Source: Dendrolimus kikuchii
Lineage: Eukaryota; Arthropoda; Insecta; Lepidoptera; Lasiocampidae
Assembly: GCA_019925095.2 (NCBI GenBank)
Contig: CM034392.1
Span: 26,359,887 to 26,423,886 of the forward strand
Direction: 5' to 3'
DNA: 64,000 nucleotides
The notes beneath the pieces were generated by a model. It saw only the letters and a program-made list of their open reading frames with translations. It did no database searches and was not told the DNA's origin. Made by a program: the position numbers and the translations under genes. This document shows positions 42,551 through 54,042 of the stretch, one piece after another; within the stretch, counting starts at the first letter, position 1; every line of letters starts with the position of its first letter.

Positions 42551-42815
42551 TTCAGAGATCTCATTGGACCGAGCATATTTTCCATTTGGCACCTCTGTGG
42601 TCCCCAAGCGGCGCACTCCGTAATGCCACCTCTCTCCTACCTTTGCCTCTCCGACACAGATTTACAGAAGGAGGCAACCGCGAACCAACGCTATTTGCTG
42701 GTGAGCATGGTTTCACCATGCTCTCCAGAGATCTCATCGGACCGACAACATTTTCCACTTGGAACCTCTGTGGCCCCCAGGCGGCGCACTCCGTAATGCC
42801 ACCTCTCCCCTAGCT
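42551..42815 (+). repeat. 91 bp direct repeat, period about 174 bp
   Basis: AGAGATCTCAT-GGACCGA through GCGGCGCACTCCGTAATGCC occurs at 42551-42641 and 42725-42815 with about ten substitutions. The spacer has a GAGCATGGTTTCACCATGCTC palindrome. Confidence 0.85.
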
Positions 42816-42933
42816 TAAGACGGTTCATTTCTGTCTGTGTTTTAAAATCAGCATTATTCGTGTCAAAGGATTCTAACTTCTACCTTTAGGGTTCCATGTG
42901 TATGGAAAATTTGTTCATATCCATTCATCTGTC

Positions 42934-43243
42934 TTTTTTTATTGTATGAGTTCAGCAGACACGCAGACTACCCACCTGATGGAAAGCAGTTGCCATCGCC
43001 AATGGACATTTGTAACATCAAAGGTGCTACAAATGCGCTGCTGCTCTCTAAAGGGAGAATGGAACTTGGCCACTAATGCCGGAACACAACTCAAGGTTGT
43101 TATGGCAGCATACTATAGACCAGGGGTGGTAGCCATCCAGTCGGGCAAAAGCCCTACCACCTGGCTGTGGGTTGTTTTGTTGCCTCTTACGGCAGGCCGT
43201 CCCGACTTAGGTATTGGTATTCTTTCTCCGTTCTTTTACGGAT
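42934..43243 (-). mobile_element. RepA, full length but diverged at its 5' end
   Basis: The GC-rich block reads GGCAGGCCGTCCCGACTTAGG instead of the usual sequence, and the 5' end is TTCTTTTACGGAT. Confidence 0.85.
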
Positions 43244-43918
43244 AAAAGTCTGTCTATATCACAGTCACTTTACAATGAGACTATATAGGTAGACACTTGA
43301 TGAAAAGTGCTTAATAAATTATAGAAGAAGAATATAAACTCTTATACTTAATTAACGTCATGACGTCATAAGTTTGTACGCTCGTACAAGATCTATCAGG
43401 CGACGTTTTATAAGACGATAAAAAGTATGAGACATTATCACAAGATTTATCTGACATCTATTCTATTGTAATAATAACTTTAAAATTTAAATTAAGAACC
43501 GATGGCCTGTCCTAAGATAAAGGCGCGCGCACACTGAACCCCGTACGGATCGCGTCCTATCTCGTTCCGTCCCATATCGCGAATTAAAACTGCAGGTGGA
43601 GGCTGTCCGGCATTGATCCCCCGCTGACGCGCCGGACGATGGAGACGTCAAACCCCCCGGGAGGGGGCGACCCCCCTGTGGGGGCGCTCTGGACGTGTGG
43701 ACATGCTTAGCGATGTCGAATTGATAATGTGGGTCGCTCCCTACTTCCTTATTTATGTTTTAAAGTATAGGAGATTTTATTTCTTTTTTAAAAGGTACTA
43801 TAAAGAGAATAGAAATTGCATCATATTGTCGATATCAGTTTTATAATAACGTGTTTTATATGATTTATACATACGCAGGAGTTTAATTAAACATACTTAG
43901 AGGCATTTTAAATAATAA
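43244..43918. other. Unassigned; GC-rich patch 43530-43740
   Basis: The patch has several CCCCCC/GGGGGG inverted pairs (CCCCCCGGGAGGGGGCG near 43655) and many CpGs. There is no frame with a domain. It could be a regulatory or repeat-derived segment. Confidence 0.4.
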
Positions 43919-44051
43919 CTAGTGGTCGCTCGTGGTCCTAAACTTAATAACAATAGACGTAAAGACGGACTATATTCTAATATCAATCAAATATAAAAAA
44001 AAACGCCCTACAAAAAGATTCTTGTTGAAATGAGAGGTTTATTTCACCACT
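43919..44051. mobile_element. HelC end scrap and LTR-2 fragment
   Basis: CTAGTGGTCGCTCGTGG at 43919 is the start of a HelC end on the minus strand. From about 43949, AATAACAATAGACGTAAAGAC and TTCTTGTTGAAATGAGAGG match the second half of the solo LTR at 53532-53732. Confidence 0.6.
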
Positions 44052-44059
44052 TGCTTAGC

Positions 44060-44379
44060 TTTTTTTTTTTTTTTTTATTGCAGGAAGTCAGCAGACAGGC
44101 AGACGGCCCACTGGATGGGAAGCGGTTACCATCGCCTATGGACATTTGCAACACCAAAGGTGCTACAAATGCGCTGTTGCTCTCTTAAGGGACACTGGAA
44201 CCTGGTCACTAATGCCGGAACACAACTCAAGGTTGTTATGGCGACATACTTTAGACCAGGGGTGGTAGCCATCCAGTCGGGAAAATGCCCTACCACCTGG
44301 CTGTGGGTTGTTAAGTCGCCTCTTACGACAGGCCGCCCGGCCGCAGGAAATTGTATTCTTTCTCCGTTCCTGCACGGAT
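44060..44379 (-). mobile_element. RepA, full length
   Basis: Tail side begins with 17 Ts. The head CCTGCACGGAT is followed at once by a SINE-1 tail fragment (44383-44428: AGCTTGGGGATATACAATG, then TGTTTGTCTGCCGATTATTA). Confidence 0.9.
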
Positions 44380-44429
44380 AAAGCTTGGGGATATACAATG
44401 TGTGTGTTTGTCTGCCGATTATTATGTAT

Positions 44430-44778
44430 ACATTAATACGTGAAGTAAAAACTTTGTGCCCCTTTTTACGAAAATTGCGCGGACGGAGGAGTATGAAATT
44501 TCGCACACTTATAGTTTATATAGAGAAGGAGGGTAGAATGCTAAGATTTTTTTTAATTATGCTTAAAAATACATTAAATAAAAAAAAACATTACACACTC
44601 TACCATGTATTTAACACACACGCATATATACTCTTTTGTTTATTGTTAAAATCGAATTAACAGTGTAGCCTTGGCGAAATCTGTGAGTATAGCAGTATAG
44701 TCTTTGACAACAGGACCTTAATAATGTTTAAACTTATATTTTAAATTAATTATGGTCGAATTTCGTCATTCGTCATAT
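44430..44778 (+). mobile_element. HelC, 3' end lost
   Basis: Collinear with HelC from ATTAATACGTGAAG to GGTCGAATTTCG, where the hairpin and CTAG should follow but unrelated DNA starts. Provides the empty site for HelB. Confidence 0.8.
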
Positions 44779-45080
44779 CATATCACGTCCACTTTTATGA
44801 GAAGCTACTAAAAAATTTGTAAGAATATAATTTTATATCCGACTATGTACTGTTGTGATTAAACTATAAAGCAAATTTTAAGCACTGTTAGTTTGTAAGA
44901 ACTGATTTAATTAAACTTTTAATCTATGTTTGAGGTGTATATATCTGTTTAATGACAAAATAAATAAAAACTTAGGGTGACCATAATACCTGTAACTAAG
45001 TGATTAAAAAAAACTGCGTGTGCAATGGTAGATATAAGGCGTGGGTGTTAAGTTTGACAAATCTTCAACAATAAGTTTTT

Positions 45081-45660
45081 CACCTTCATAGTCGTGAAAA
45101 CTGCCGTCCGATATTACTTTTGAACTATCAGTATATTTTTTTAATAAAAAAGTACTTGACCCAAAAAAATATTCAGCTTCCATAGTGGTGAAAAGTGGCG
45201 TCTGCTTCTAACTTTTGAACTATTACTATAATTTTGAAAAATTTTTAACAAAAAAAATATGAAACAAATTTTTTTCAGCTTCCATAGTGGTGAAAACTGC
45301 CGTCCGATATTACTTTTGAACTATCAGTATAATTTTGAAATTTTTTAACAAACAAGTACTTGACACAAAAAAAAATCAGCTCCCATAGTGGTGAAAAGTG
45401 GCGTCTGCTTATAACTTTTGAACTATTACTATAATTTAAAAAAAAATTAACAAAAAAAATATGAAACAATTTCTTTTTTAGCGTCCATAGTGGTGAAAAC
45501 TGGCGTCCGCTATAACTTTTGAAGTATCACTATAATTTTGACATTTTTTTTTACAAAATATACTTAACAAAAGAAAAATTCAGCTTTCATAGTGGAGAAA
45601 ACTGGCGTTTGCATTTGAACTATCACTATAACTTTGAAAATGTTTAACAATTTTTTTTAA
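45081..45660. repeat. Six-unit minisatellite with alternating unit types
   Basis: A unit of about 100 bp recurs at about 45081, 45175, 45278, 45378, 45481 and 45581, each built on CATAGTGGTGAAAA and ACTTTTGAACTAT. Units 1 and 3 share ACTGCCGTCCGATATTAC; units 2 and 4 share AGTGGCGTCTGCTT and a longer A-rich spacer. Units 5 and 6 are a third, more diverged type. Confidence 0.85.
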
Positions 45661-46429
45661 ACAAAATCCGTTGAGTCTTTTTTTGAGACCGGATCAATTC
45701 GCTTCAACGGTTTTTATTAGGATTCTGTTGCAAAATGACAAAATCAGTCACGTAATATTTCACTGCGAATGAAACGCACTCGGACGATTTTGATTTATAA
45801 ACTACACTAAAATTTAAAATCAAAAGCAAACTGAACGAGACAAAGGAGACGACTACGAACCGCACTGAATCAGAGCAAAGCGGTTAAACTATTCGCAGCA
45901 AATTAGTCGCAGGAAAGTCCACTCTCGCACCCTGCCTATCACCACATCCGTATTTCGTAGGGTTACCATTCTGGATGTACTTTTATTGCATATTTCATTT
46001 GCACATCAATTTTGATCTTGTATATATTAAATAATCTTTTTTTACGTCTTCTTTTTATTAATTTATTTCATGGTATCATTTAAATATTATTAAAACTGTA
46101 ACGTATTACTATAATAGCTCAAGATTATATATAAGACATAAGTGTGCAGATAAATCTACACAGATAAATAAAATTGTAGTGTCTGTTTGTAATGTCAAAA
46201 TAACAGCTTTTTACTAAATGTATTTGAAAGTATATACTTATATTTTAAAAAACGCCAGGCTATTTGAACGGTTTTTTTTTCAATTTTGGCCCGGGCGAAC
46301 GAGATATGCCCGAGTCTACTACTTTTATTTATTTTTTACCAATAAATTTACAAGTTCTACTTTTTTTTTAAAATGTAATAATTTATTAATTTAATTACTT
46401 TTACTTTTACTTTACTTTTTTAAAATAAA
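45661..46429. other. Unassigned, with RepJ inverse copy
   Basis: 46140-46260 is the inverse of 16680-16800 (RepJ). Confidence 0.45.
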
Positions 46430-46657
46430 ATCGGCAAACAAACACACACACTGTATATCCCCAAATTAAGCAAGTTACGCTTGTGTTATGGGTAATATAC
46501 AACGGATCACTCTGGGGCCGATCCCAGACACCCAGACTATAGTAAATAACGGAGAAAATTCGTTTCCGAAATTTACCATACCAGGAATCGAACCCGGAGC
46601 CTCTGTGTTGCAGTGAGGTAAGCCGTCAAAGGCTTAACCCGCTCAACCATAGAGGCC
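46430..46657 (-). mobile_element. SINE-1, complete, inverted
   Basis: Minus strand begins GGCCTCTATGGTTGAGCGGG with B box GGTTCGATTCC, then the same body as at 5181. Tail side at 46430 (CGGCAAACAAACACACAC). Confidence 0.85.
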
Positions 46658-47781
46658 GTCAAACTTATTTCTATTACAGGGTTTTTTTTAGCTAGAGGTT
46701 ACATCGTTCCATTATCTTATCCTATTGTAACAACAATTTTATATATTACTTAGTTATCTTCCTCTTTTTTACTATTATAGCGTTTACGGCTGTCTGAACG
46801 TTCCGGCTAATATCTGAAACGGCTCGACCGATTTTGACGAGACTTTCATTAGCAGATAGCCGTTGTTGTAAGGAGTAATTTAGCTACGTTTTTTAGGGTT
46901 CCACGAATTGTTTGACTGAGATTTTTGTATGATGAATTTTTTTTATAACTTTCGTTTTCTACAATACAAATAAAAGTTAAATAACTTAAGTAGGGAATGG
47001 TACATAATTATAATATAATGTATTATTTTAAAACAAACCCTTGCTTGCTATAACCTTATTATCTTCTTATACCACTGCAGTGTTATAAATATACAAATAA
47101 CTGACATATAAAACACCTAAACAGAAACAAAGTACTATGTCTCAAATAAACAACATTCCGCACATATTGAAATGTAAAGTTGCTATCATAACCATTACAA
47201 CAACATTGTCATCAAAGAAATAGCAGTAGACACTAACAACTTAAAGCATTGAAAATTCGTCCCCAAAATCACTGAGCGTATGGTCAACCGCCCGTCTTGC
47301 CGTTTGACTGAGTGAAATCACTCAAAAGTTTTAATGCCGCTTCCGCGGGCCGTTCCGGTTCGGCCGGCGCGCCAGTGTGCGCTCGCCTCTACGTCTGAAT
47401 GTCTCTTATGGTAGTGTGCTTGTATACGGAGCTTTAGGTATTTAAATGTTTATTTCTATTACTAGCTATGTCCAAGTTCTTTCGCTCGAGACTTATATTC
47501 ATATCTTAGAAAGAAGGAAACAACCCAAAAATGCGACACTCAAGAATAATTGAAGACATGAGTAGATGAAGGAGTTATGTGACATAAAAAAAAATACGTT
47601 AAAGGAAAATGTAATGTGTAAAATATGTAATGTAAACAGGCAAGGAAACCATATTAGAACTTAAAACAACGCTTTTTGAATTTGATTTTGAAAATAGTAA
47701 GTAATGAAGGAGTTATATGTGTAGGTAGCAAAGTGATAGTAAAAGAGCTTTGTAGGCCAATTTATCAATATTTACCAATTG
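46658..47781. other. Unassigned DNA
   Basis: 46795-46870 shares GGCTAATATCTGAAACGGC and GACCGATTTTGACGAGAC with 57.15 kb, an old dispersed repeat. 47330-47400 is CpG-rich (GGCCGGCGCGCC). No gene. Confidence 0.4.
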
Positions 47782-48101
47782 TTTTTTTTTATTTTTATTG
47801 CAGGAGATCAGCAGACAGGCAGACGGCCCACTTGATGATGAAAGCGGTTACTATCGCCTATGGACATTTGCAACACCAAAGTTGCTACAAATGCGCTGCT
47901 GCTCTCTTAAGGTAAACTGGAACCTGGTCACTAATGCCGGAACACAACTCAAGGTTGTTATGGCGACATACTTTAGACCAGGGGTGGTAGCCATCCAGTC
48001 GGGCAAATGCCCTACCACCTGGCTGTGGGTTGTTAAGTCGCCTCTTACGACAGGCCGCCCGGCCGCAGGAAATTGTATTCTTTCTCCGTTCCTGCACGGA
48101 T
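47782..48101 (-). mobile_element. RepA, full length
   Basis: Belongs to the CTGATCTCCTGC/TAGCAACTTTGG subfamily, with a 3 bp duplication (GATGATGAAAGC). Confidence 0.95.
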
Positions 48102-48146
48102 ATAATTGTAACATATCCCTTTCATTCCCTCATGTCTTCAATTATT

Positions 48147-48265
48147 AATAACCCGCAGGGGGGCTTTGTGGCGAAGCCTTAGGTGAGTAGCGACACCTCG
48201 TACCTGACTCCGGGGGCCAAGACAAGGCCCCCACCTCCGTGCTTGCCTTAACCAGCCGGCACGGG
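48147..48265 (+). mobile_element. RepD 5' fragment
   Basis: Near-identical to 32338-32455 (AATAACCCGCAGGGGGGC to CAGCCGGCACGG). Cut off before the 3' part; LINE coding sequence follows soon after. Confidence 0.75.
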
Positions 48266-48289
48266 ACACATAGTAGAAGTGGAACTTCA

Positions 48290-48535
48290 ACGGACAAGTG
48301 GAAAAACGAATGGCAACGGATAAGTGGCAGAATGAATCGCAACAAAATTTTAATTTTAGTCAAGGTGCGCTTATTACTCCTATTCATAATACAACGTTCT
48401 TCAATAATTCTTTCACGGTTAAGGCTGTCCAACTTTGGAATTCATTGCCTGTTGCTGTCAGACAAGCAAAATCCCTAATAACATTTAAGAACTTAGTCAG
48501 GAAATTCTATCTGCAATATAATGATATGTAATTTT
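48290..48535 (+). pseudogene. LINE C-terminal fragment
   Basis: An open stretch ending VKAVQLWNSLPVAVRQAK and FKNLVRKFYLQ before a stop, the typical end of a CR1/Jockey-like LINE protein. It differs in sequence from the 40.6 kb and 52.7 kb relatives, so a third lineage is present. Confidence 0.7.
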
Positions 48536-48671
48536 ATATAATTAGTAGATATTATATTGCATATAGTTATATGTTTATTATGTTTAAATAGTTGCATATT
48601 ATCACCATATCTTGTGTATGTATATAACTTATGTGTATATTTGTATATATAATATAGTTATATATTTATTA

Positions 48672-48783
48672 CTAGCTGTCCCGGCAGACGTTGTTCTGCC
48701 CTGAAGAAATAAAACTTAGAACCCGATTGCAGCGCCACCTACCGGGTCCAAATGTAACCTATCCTATCTTTCAAGTTGGAGCG
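48672..48783 (-). mobile_element. HelE, 5' half missing
   Basis: Has the 3' hairpin and CTAG (GGCAGAACAACGTCTGCC, GGGACAGCTAG on the minus strand) but stops after ATCTTTCAAGTTGGA. Confidence 0.8.
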
Positions 48784-49366
48784 AAGATATGGTCTGAGAT
48801 GGTGCACGATTGCCTAGAAAGTACCTACCTATTCACACGGAACTTCAAGACACCCAGCCGTTGTAATTCACCAACAGACGTCGTCACAGCAACGCGGACG
48901 AAGTTTTTCTGGCCTAGCTATTAATATAAAAACCAAGTCTAAAGCGTCTCATATCACTCCATATGATATCTGTATCACGTAGACATTATTTTATTATCAA
49001 ACTCACACCATGCCAAAATATTACACCAACAAAGGAGCTGATCAATCCTCCCCAAACGTCAAACAGCCGTTCCTTTATTTAGTGACGGCGACTGCATTTA
49101 ATGCGGACATCTTGGTGACGTCACCACCCCCTATGGAACGAGGAAGGGGGCGACTGGACAGCGCCGTCTGCCGGTGACAGGGGCGAAAATGTCACTCAAC
49201 TTACGAAGAGCATTTATACCTCAAGACTAATTATATTTAGAAGTTAAATAAATATTTGGTAGAAAAAGTCATGTACTTTATATTCCCAATGTATTGAAGT
49301 AAATTTGTGCTTATGCTATATCATGATATAATGGGTAGGTTAAATAGTACTAGCTATGTATTATAT
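48784..49366. other. Unassigned DNA
   Basis: 49080-49190 is GC-richer with TGGTGACGTCACC, a CRE-like palindrome. No frame with a domain. Confidence 0.4.
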
Positions 49367-49491
49367 GACAAGAGTTATGAATGTCAAAGAAGCAAGTGAG
49401 GTGTGTAAGAATGGGCCTAAATGGCGCTCTGTTGTTCGTGCCTACCCCGCAAGGGAACTGGCGTGAAGTTATGTATGCATGTATGTATGTA
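49367..49491 (+). mobile_element. RTE-like LINE 3' end, shortest copy
   Basis: Starts ATGACAAGAGTTATGAATG and ends with TATG units, one changed to CATG. Confidence 0.85.
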
Positions 49492-50199
49492 TTATAATAG
49501 TAATGAAAAATAAAAATATGATGAGCTGAACACAAAATTATGTACGATCGAAGAGCAAAAGGGCTTGAGTCGCCATCTTATTTAACGCTTCTTCTGACAT
49601 TTTTAAAATACATACCGTGCCAGTAAATATCAAAAACGTTTCCAATATTAATAATTAGTGACTCATGGATCCAGTAAACCAAAGAATTAATAATACTTTA
49701 ACTGATCAATTTCGATCGTCTTATCTAAGAAAGAGGTGATTGATAGTTGGAATGTTAGGTGGTTGAAAGTATAATCTGCATTTCAAGACCAGAATATGCA
49801 CAGAAAGTGTTATATTGTGCTAAAATTCACCTTGCATAATACGCCGGCGTAGTTTTACATGACACTCTCATGTTCCATGAATAACAAAGAAATTGATAAT
49901 GTAGCAGGGACGCTTGGCAGGAGCGTCAATAGAGCCTCTACGACTTCTATTTCGTCCGCCGTCATACGTTCTACACCATTCGCGTAACACGAGAATCACA
50001 TACAATCTCGCTGACTAATATCAAAACGTTTATAAGGGTGAAGAATCCATATAAATGCTTTTGGAGGTGCTGCATTTTTTTTAAATAGCAAGCAGCCCAG
50101 CTTTTCAAAGTGGTTCCCCTCGCCTATAGATTTTTCCAACATTAGGGTCAAATCGAACGCGTTGCCATCTTTTAGCATAGGATGAGGAATGAGATACAT
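49492..50199. other. Unassigned DNA
   Basis: No supported gene or repeat end. Confidence 0.4.
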
Positions 50200-50590
50200 G
50201 GATCAGACAGGAGGATCCTATTTCTCCTGCCAGAAGAGGGGATGGGATGTAGTGGAACATTTACAAGTCAATAGATAACGCTGTGCAATAATTGAGGTTC
50301 TAAACGATTCCCGAAACGTACAAAGAATATATACAAATTTTTAACAGTAATTGATGGGCTAAGGCTTGCAAGGCATAGCAATAGCTTCGCTGGAAGATCT
50401 TCCTTTGAGACGGAGGAGTATTCCATCTCGCTCCTCCACCTAGTCGGGACATCTCTAAAGGGATATGGGATTAGAACGGGAGATGGGATAGTGAAACTCG
50501 GATAAAGGGAGGATGGAGGAGGATGTGGGCCATCTGAACTCTCACCCATCGCATGAAACACAAGGATAACCGTTTCACGCGGACATTCTG
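50200..50590 (-). repeat. RepF copy, longest
   Basis: Uninterrupted inverted copy covering CACCTAGTCGGGACATC, the GGAGGAGTATTCCATCTCGC block and the TCTCACCCATCGCATGAAAC extension. A 97-codon minus frame crosses it but shows no domain. Confidence 0.7.
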
Positions 50591-50819
50591 TAGGAGTATC
50601 ACACGATCGAGTTGGCCCAAAGCGATGTAATCAAGATAAAGATCCATTCCATCTTGGCTCTACCGCGTCAAAAATTGCAGCACTCATTTGCGATATATTT
50701 TTTTATGCCTATTATTTTCCCTGTTTCTTGTATATACTACGCATGTATGTATGTGTTTGTGTATATAATATTTAAGATTCTACTTTCATGCTTTGCAATG
50801 TTGTAATGTTTGCTGTGAC

Positions 50820-50990
50820 AATAGCTTAAGGGCTCAGCGGAAGAGCAGCGCTGGTTTTAAAAGATCAGCATTATGCCGCCCCTTTTAGAACAAGATTATA
50901 TAATCTTACTTTATTTTTAAATTTGTTAAGAATTCCTACATTATTCAATGTAATTTGTCCTGAATAAAATGTGTTTCTTTGTTTCGTATA
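50820..50990 (+). mobile_element. Probable LINE 3' untranslated end
   Basis: TAGCTTAAGGGCTCAGCGGA, AGAGCAGCGCTGG, then TCCTGAATAAAATGTGTTTC, a pattern I associate with lepidopteran LINE ends. Confidence 0.45.
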
Positions 50991-51438
50991 TTTTAATTTG
51001 AAAACTTAAATAGAATATCCCGATCGTAGGTTGTAAAGGGCCTCACAGCGTCTAGCAGATCTCTTTATTGCGTTTCTGACGGACTGTCCGTCCTCCGTCC
51101 ACACTCCTTTACACTCGTTACTGTTGCTGCGGGGACAGGTGCTTGGGGTGAGGGGGGAGCCTGCTCCAGGGGACGGGGACATAATTGGGTATTAACAGAT
51201 AGAATCTGTCACTCGACGCGACTCGCCGGTGGTTAGAAAATTGAATGGTTCCAATTAATTTTTCGTTTCAATCTGGGAACGTTTGTTGCAGTATGGATTG
51301 TGATGGGGGGGAGGGGGGGGGGGGGGGGCTGATTAAAAACCTGTCTGTCATTCTGTGTTAATTTAAAATGCGAGTTTGTGAATTGTTTTCTTAAACGATT
51401 TGCTTAATCAAATAAATTGTTACATATTTTGAGTGCAG
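50991..51438. other. Unassigned DNA with a G tract
   Basis: 51305-51328 is GGGGGGG-A-G(16). GC-rich DNA lies just upstream (51110-51180). Confidence 0.5.
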
Positions 51439-52180
51439 TGTTTGTTTAAACGCGCTAATCTCAGGAACCGCTGGTCCGATTAGAAAAATTCTTTCAGTGT
51501 TGAATAGTACATTTATCGAGGAAGGCTATAGGCTATATTATATTTTCAAAAAAATTAGTAATCCTTACTAAAAGTCCAATAATGTAACCCCAGGTGTAAA
51601 AAAATGACCCGAAAAAATCTTTACACGGCGTGCGCTGCAAAAACTATTTATTATAGAACAAAACAATGTACTACCACTTTGAAGAACATATAATTCTCTA
51701 CAAAAAATATCTTGTAACCATATGTCTAACTATTCTAGTTATCTTGCACTAAGTGTTTTCTTTTATTTTTTTAAATAATTAAAATGCCGTCGCTTCAAAA
51801 ACTCTTTATTTTGTACCTTGGTATTAATCCTTATCACAATAAATTACTCCATATTCAAGACGAATTCAATACCTTTCTAGAACTTTTTGAATTATTCGAT
51901 TCGGATGTTTCATTCAAAAGATATCGCGATATTTAAAATGTAAGTATTAGTGTTGTAGCCAAATATACTAATATTCTTTGATTGAACGCGCTAATCTCAG
52001 GAACTACTGGTCTGGTTTGAAAAATTCTTTTAATGTTCGATAGCCCATATATCGAGGAAGGCTATAGACTATATATCATCAAACTAAAACCAATAGGAGC
52101 GGAGCACCAATGAAGAATGTTTCAAAATCGGAGGGTCTTGAAAGCAAATTCCATGCGGACGACGTCGCGGGCACAGCTAG
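51439..52180 (+). mobile_element. HelB long Helitron, 5'-truncated
   Basis: Collinear with 38287-39396 but without the RepA insertion and without the terminal TCTATACTAATATT. Ends GTCGCGGGCACAGCTAG before T. Both heads (51450 and 51986) are present. Confidence 0.85.
51784..51936 (+). CDS. 50-codon frame carried by HelB, second copy (uncertain)
   Basis: Same length, start and stop as the frame at 38666-38818; begins MPSLQKLFILYLGINPY. Rich in Leu, Phe and Tyr with a hydrophilic end (SFKRYRDI). No recognised domain. Confidence 0.3.
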   Translation: MPSLQKLFILYLGINPYHNKLLHIQDEFNTFLELFELFDSDVSFKRYRDI

Positions 52181-52639
52181 TATAATTATAATTTTGAGAA
52201 GTAGAATTTTTGGTCTATGGCTTAGATAATTTTTTCGTGACTTAACCTCTATATGGAGCAGATAACTTGTTTGCTTGTGCGCTAAGATATCGATCTTTGC
52301 ATGGAAATAGATCATTTTACCTTTGATTATCAATATTAATATTAATATCAGCCCATAAATGTTCCACTGCTGGGCTCGGGCCTACCGTTATAAAATTGGT
52401 AAAATGCTCCCTCATGACTTAAAGGTTAAGAACCACTGCTTTAAATAAATAAAATAAAAACTACGCTGTAAATTGCCCATCTCCGCACATCTCTACTTTA
52501 GTGTAAACCAGGCCTAAATGCGCGTTCGATAACAATCCCCAAATAAGCAATGTTAAATATGTGGCGTTATTCGCGAAATGCATTTATTACAGACGGAGGG
52601 CCGGGATCAGCCGGGATCCCGGGATGATTGGCAATCCCG
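52181..52639. other. Unassigned, with SINE-2 end scrap
   Basis: 52338-52383 is the inverted 3' end of SINE-2 (CCACTGCTGGGCTCGGGCC). Confidence 0.45.
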
Positions 52640-52999
52640 CGCCGGGATCACGTGACAATTTTAATGGAATCCCTCATGCCGGTGGATTGGGATGTAATTG
52701 ATTCATTGTATTACTGCTATCTTTGGAATGTTTTCAACAGCCGATTTGTCGCCAGTTTGTCGGTATTCTATAGGATACAATTCGGGGAGTGTGCCACGGA
52801 ATTACATGAACTGGTTCCTCCCTCACCCTTCTACCACCGGACAAGCATACGTACGCACTCACGCTACGGATATATGGTGGAAATACCAACGAAGCGGACG
52901 AAACGCTATGCTTCCTCTTTCATCATACGCACCGCTGAAGAGTGGAACTCTTTACCGTCGTCTGTTTCTCCTGAAGAATACAATCTAGGGGACTTCAAG
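52640..52999 (+). pseudogene. LINE C-terminal fragment cut by RepA
   Basis: Frame with YRIQFGECATELHELVPPS, VEIPTKRTKRYASSFIIRTA and EEWNSLPSSVSPEEYNLG, homologous to 27595-27812. The reading frame is replaced by the RepA T-run at 53000, where the 27.7 kb relative continues into SHVDRYLL. Confidence 0.75.
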
Positions 53000-53313
53000 T
53001 TTTTTTTTTAATTGTAGGAGATCAGCAGACAGGCAGACGGCCCGCTTGATGAAAAGCGGTTACTATCGCCTATAGACATTTGCAACACCAAAGGTGCTAC
53101 AAATGCGCTGCTGCTCTCTTAAGGGAGACTGGAACATGGCCACTAATACCGGAACACAACTCAAGGTTGTTATGGCGACATACTCTAGACCAGGGGTGGT
53201 AGCCATCCAGTCGGGCAAGTGCCCTACCACCTGGCTGTGGGTTGTTTTGTCGCCTCTTACGACAGGCCGCCCGGCCGCAGGAAATTGTATTCTTTCTCCG
53301 TTCCTGCACGGAT
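53000..53313 (-). mobile_element. RepA, full length
   Basis: Tail side against the LINE fragment; head at CCTGCACGGAT. Mixed subfamily marks: GAGATCAGCAGAC with the ACCAAAGGTGCTAC version of the variable site. Confidence 0.95.
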
Positions 53314-53486
53314 AAAAAGTGTCCGTTTGTTGATCAGTATTAGTGTAAAATTTAAATTGGGTACATTTGTTGCCTCACTTCAGTGACGTGGCACACAGAA
53401 TGTGGTAATACTCGGCAAGCATTATCGAAATGTATTTGAATAGATGATTCGATACAAGTTGTTACAGGGGTATTTATTTTAATTTT

Positions 53487-54015
53487 ACATACATACATAA
53501 GTTCACGCCAGTTCCCTTGCGGGGTAGGCACTGTTGGTTATGGACCGGGAAATAATACAGGACATATTGTGAATACCAGCAGAGTTTTATTCTTGACAAT
53601 CATACACGCATAGCGGATACTTAGATACCTAATAACAACCGACATTAAGACGTTACTATATTATAATATAATTTAAATACGGAAGACCCTATGAAAAAGG
53701 TTCTTGTTGAAATGACGAGGTTTATTTCAACAGGCACGAAGAACAGAGCGCCATTCAGGCTTATTCTTAGACACCTCACTTGCTTCTTTGACATTCATAG
53801 CTCTTGTCGTGCACGCTCGTCTGTTCTTAAGGCTCCTGACATCACCTTCTGCTAGTACACGATCAATTTGATTATGGAAGGTGTGTCGTGGCCTTCCACG
53901 ACTTCTGCATCCATCCACTTTTGCATTGTATATCTGTTTAGTCATTCTTTCCACATGCCCGAACCACCGGATCATTCCTTTCCTTACCTTCACCCCGACA
54001 CTCTCTTTCAGACCA
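53487..54015 (-). mobile_element. RTE-like LINE 3' fragment, interrupted by LTR-2
   Basis: The inverted coding fragment (RWFGHVERMTKQIYNAK, CRSRGRPRHTF) is split near its 3' end at GGGGTAGGCAC, resuming at GGCACGAAGAAC. Removal of the insert restores the family sequence. Confidence 0.85.
53532..53732. mobile_element. LTR-2 solo LTR, 201 bp
   Basis: Begins TGTTGGTTATGG and ends TTTATTTCAACA (TG...CA with TGTTG/CAACA inverted ends), flanked by the 5 bp duplication GGCAC (53527-53531 and 53733-53737). No coding DNA. A second partial copy is at 43949-44051. Orientation is not certain. Confidence 0.85.
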
Positions 54016-54042
54016 AAATCCACCATGTATAGCAAAATATAC

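Noticed and set aside
43530..43740. CpG island promoter
   Set aside because: GC- and CpG-rich but no transcript start signals, exon or conserved frame next to it; insect promoters are not reliably marked by CpG islands.
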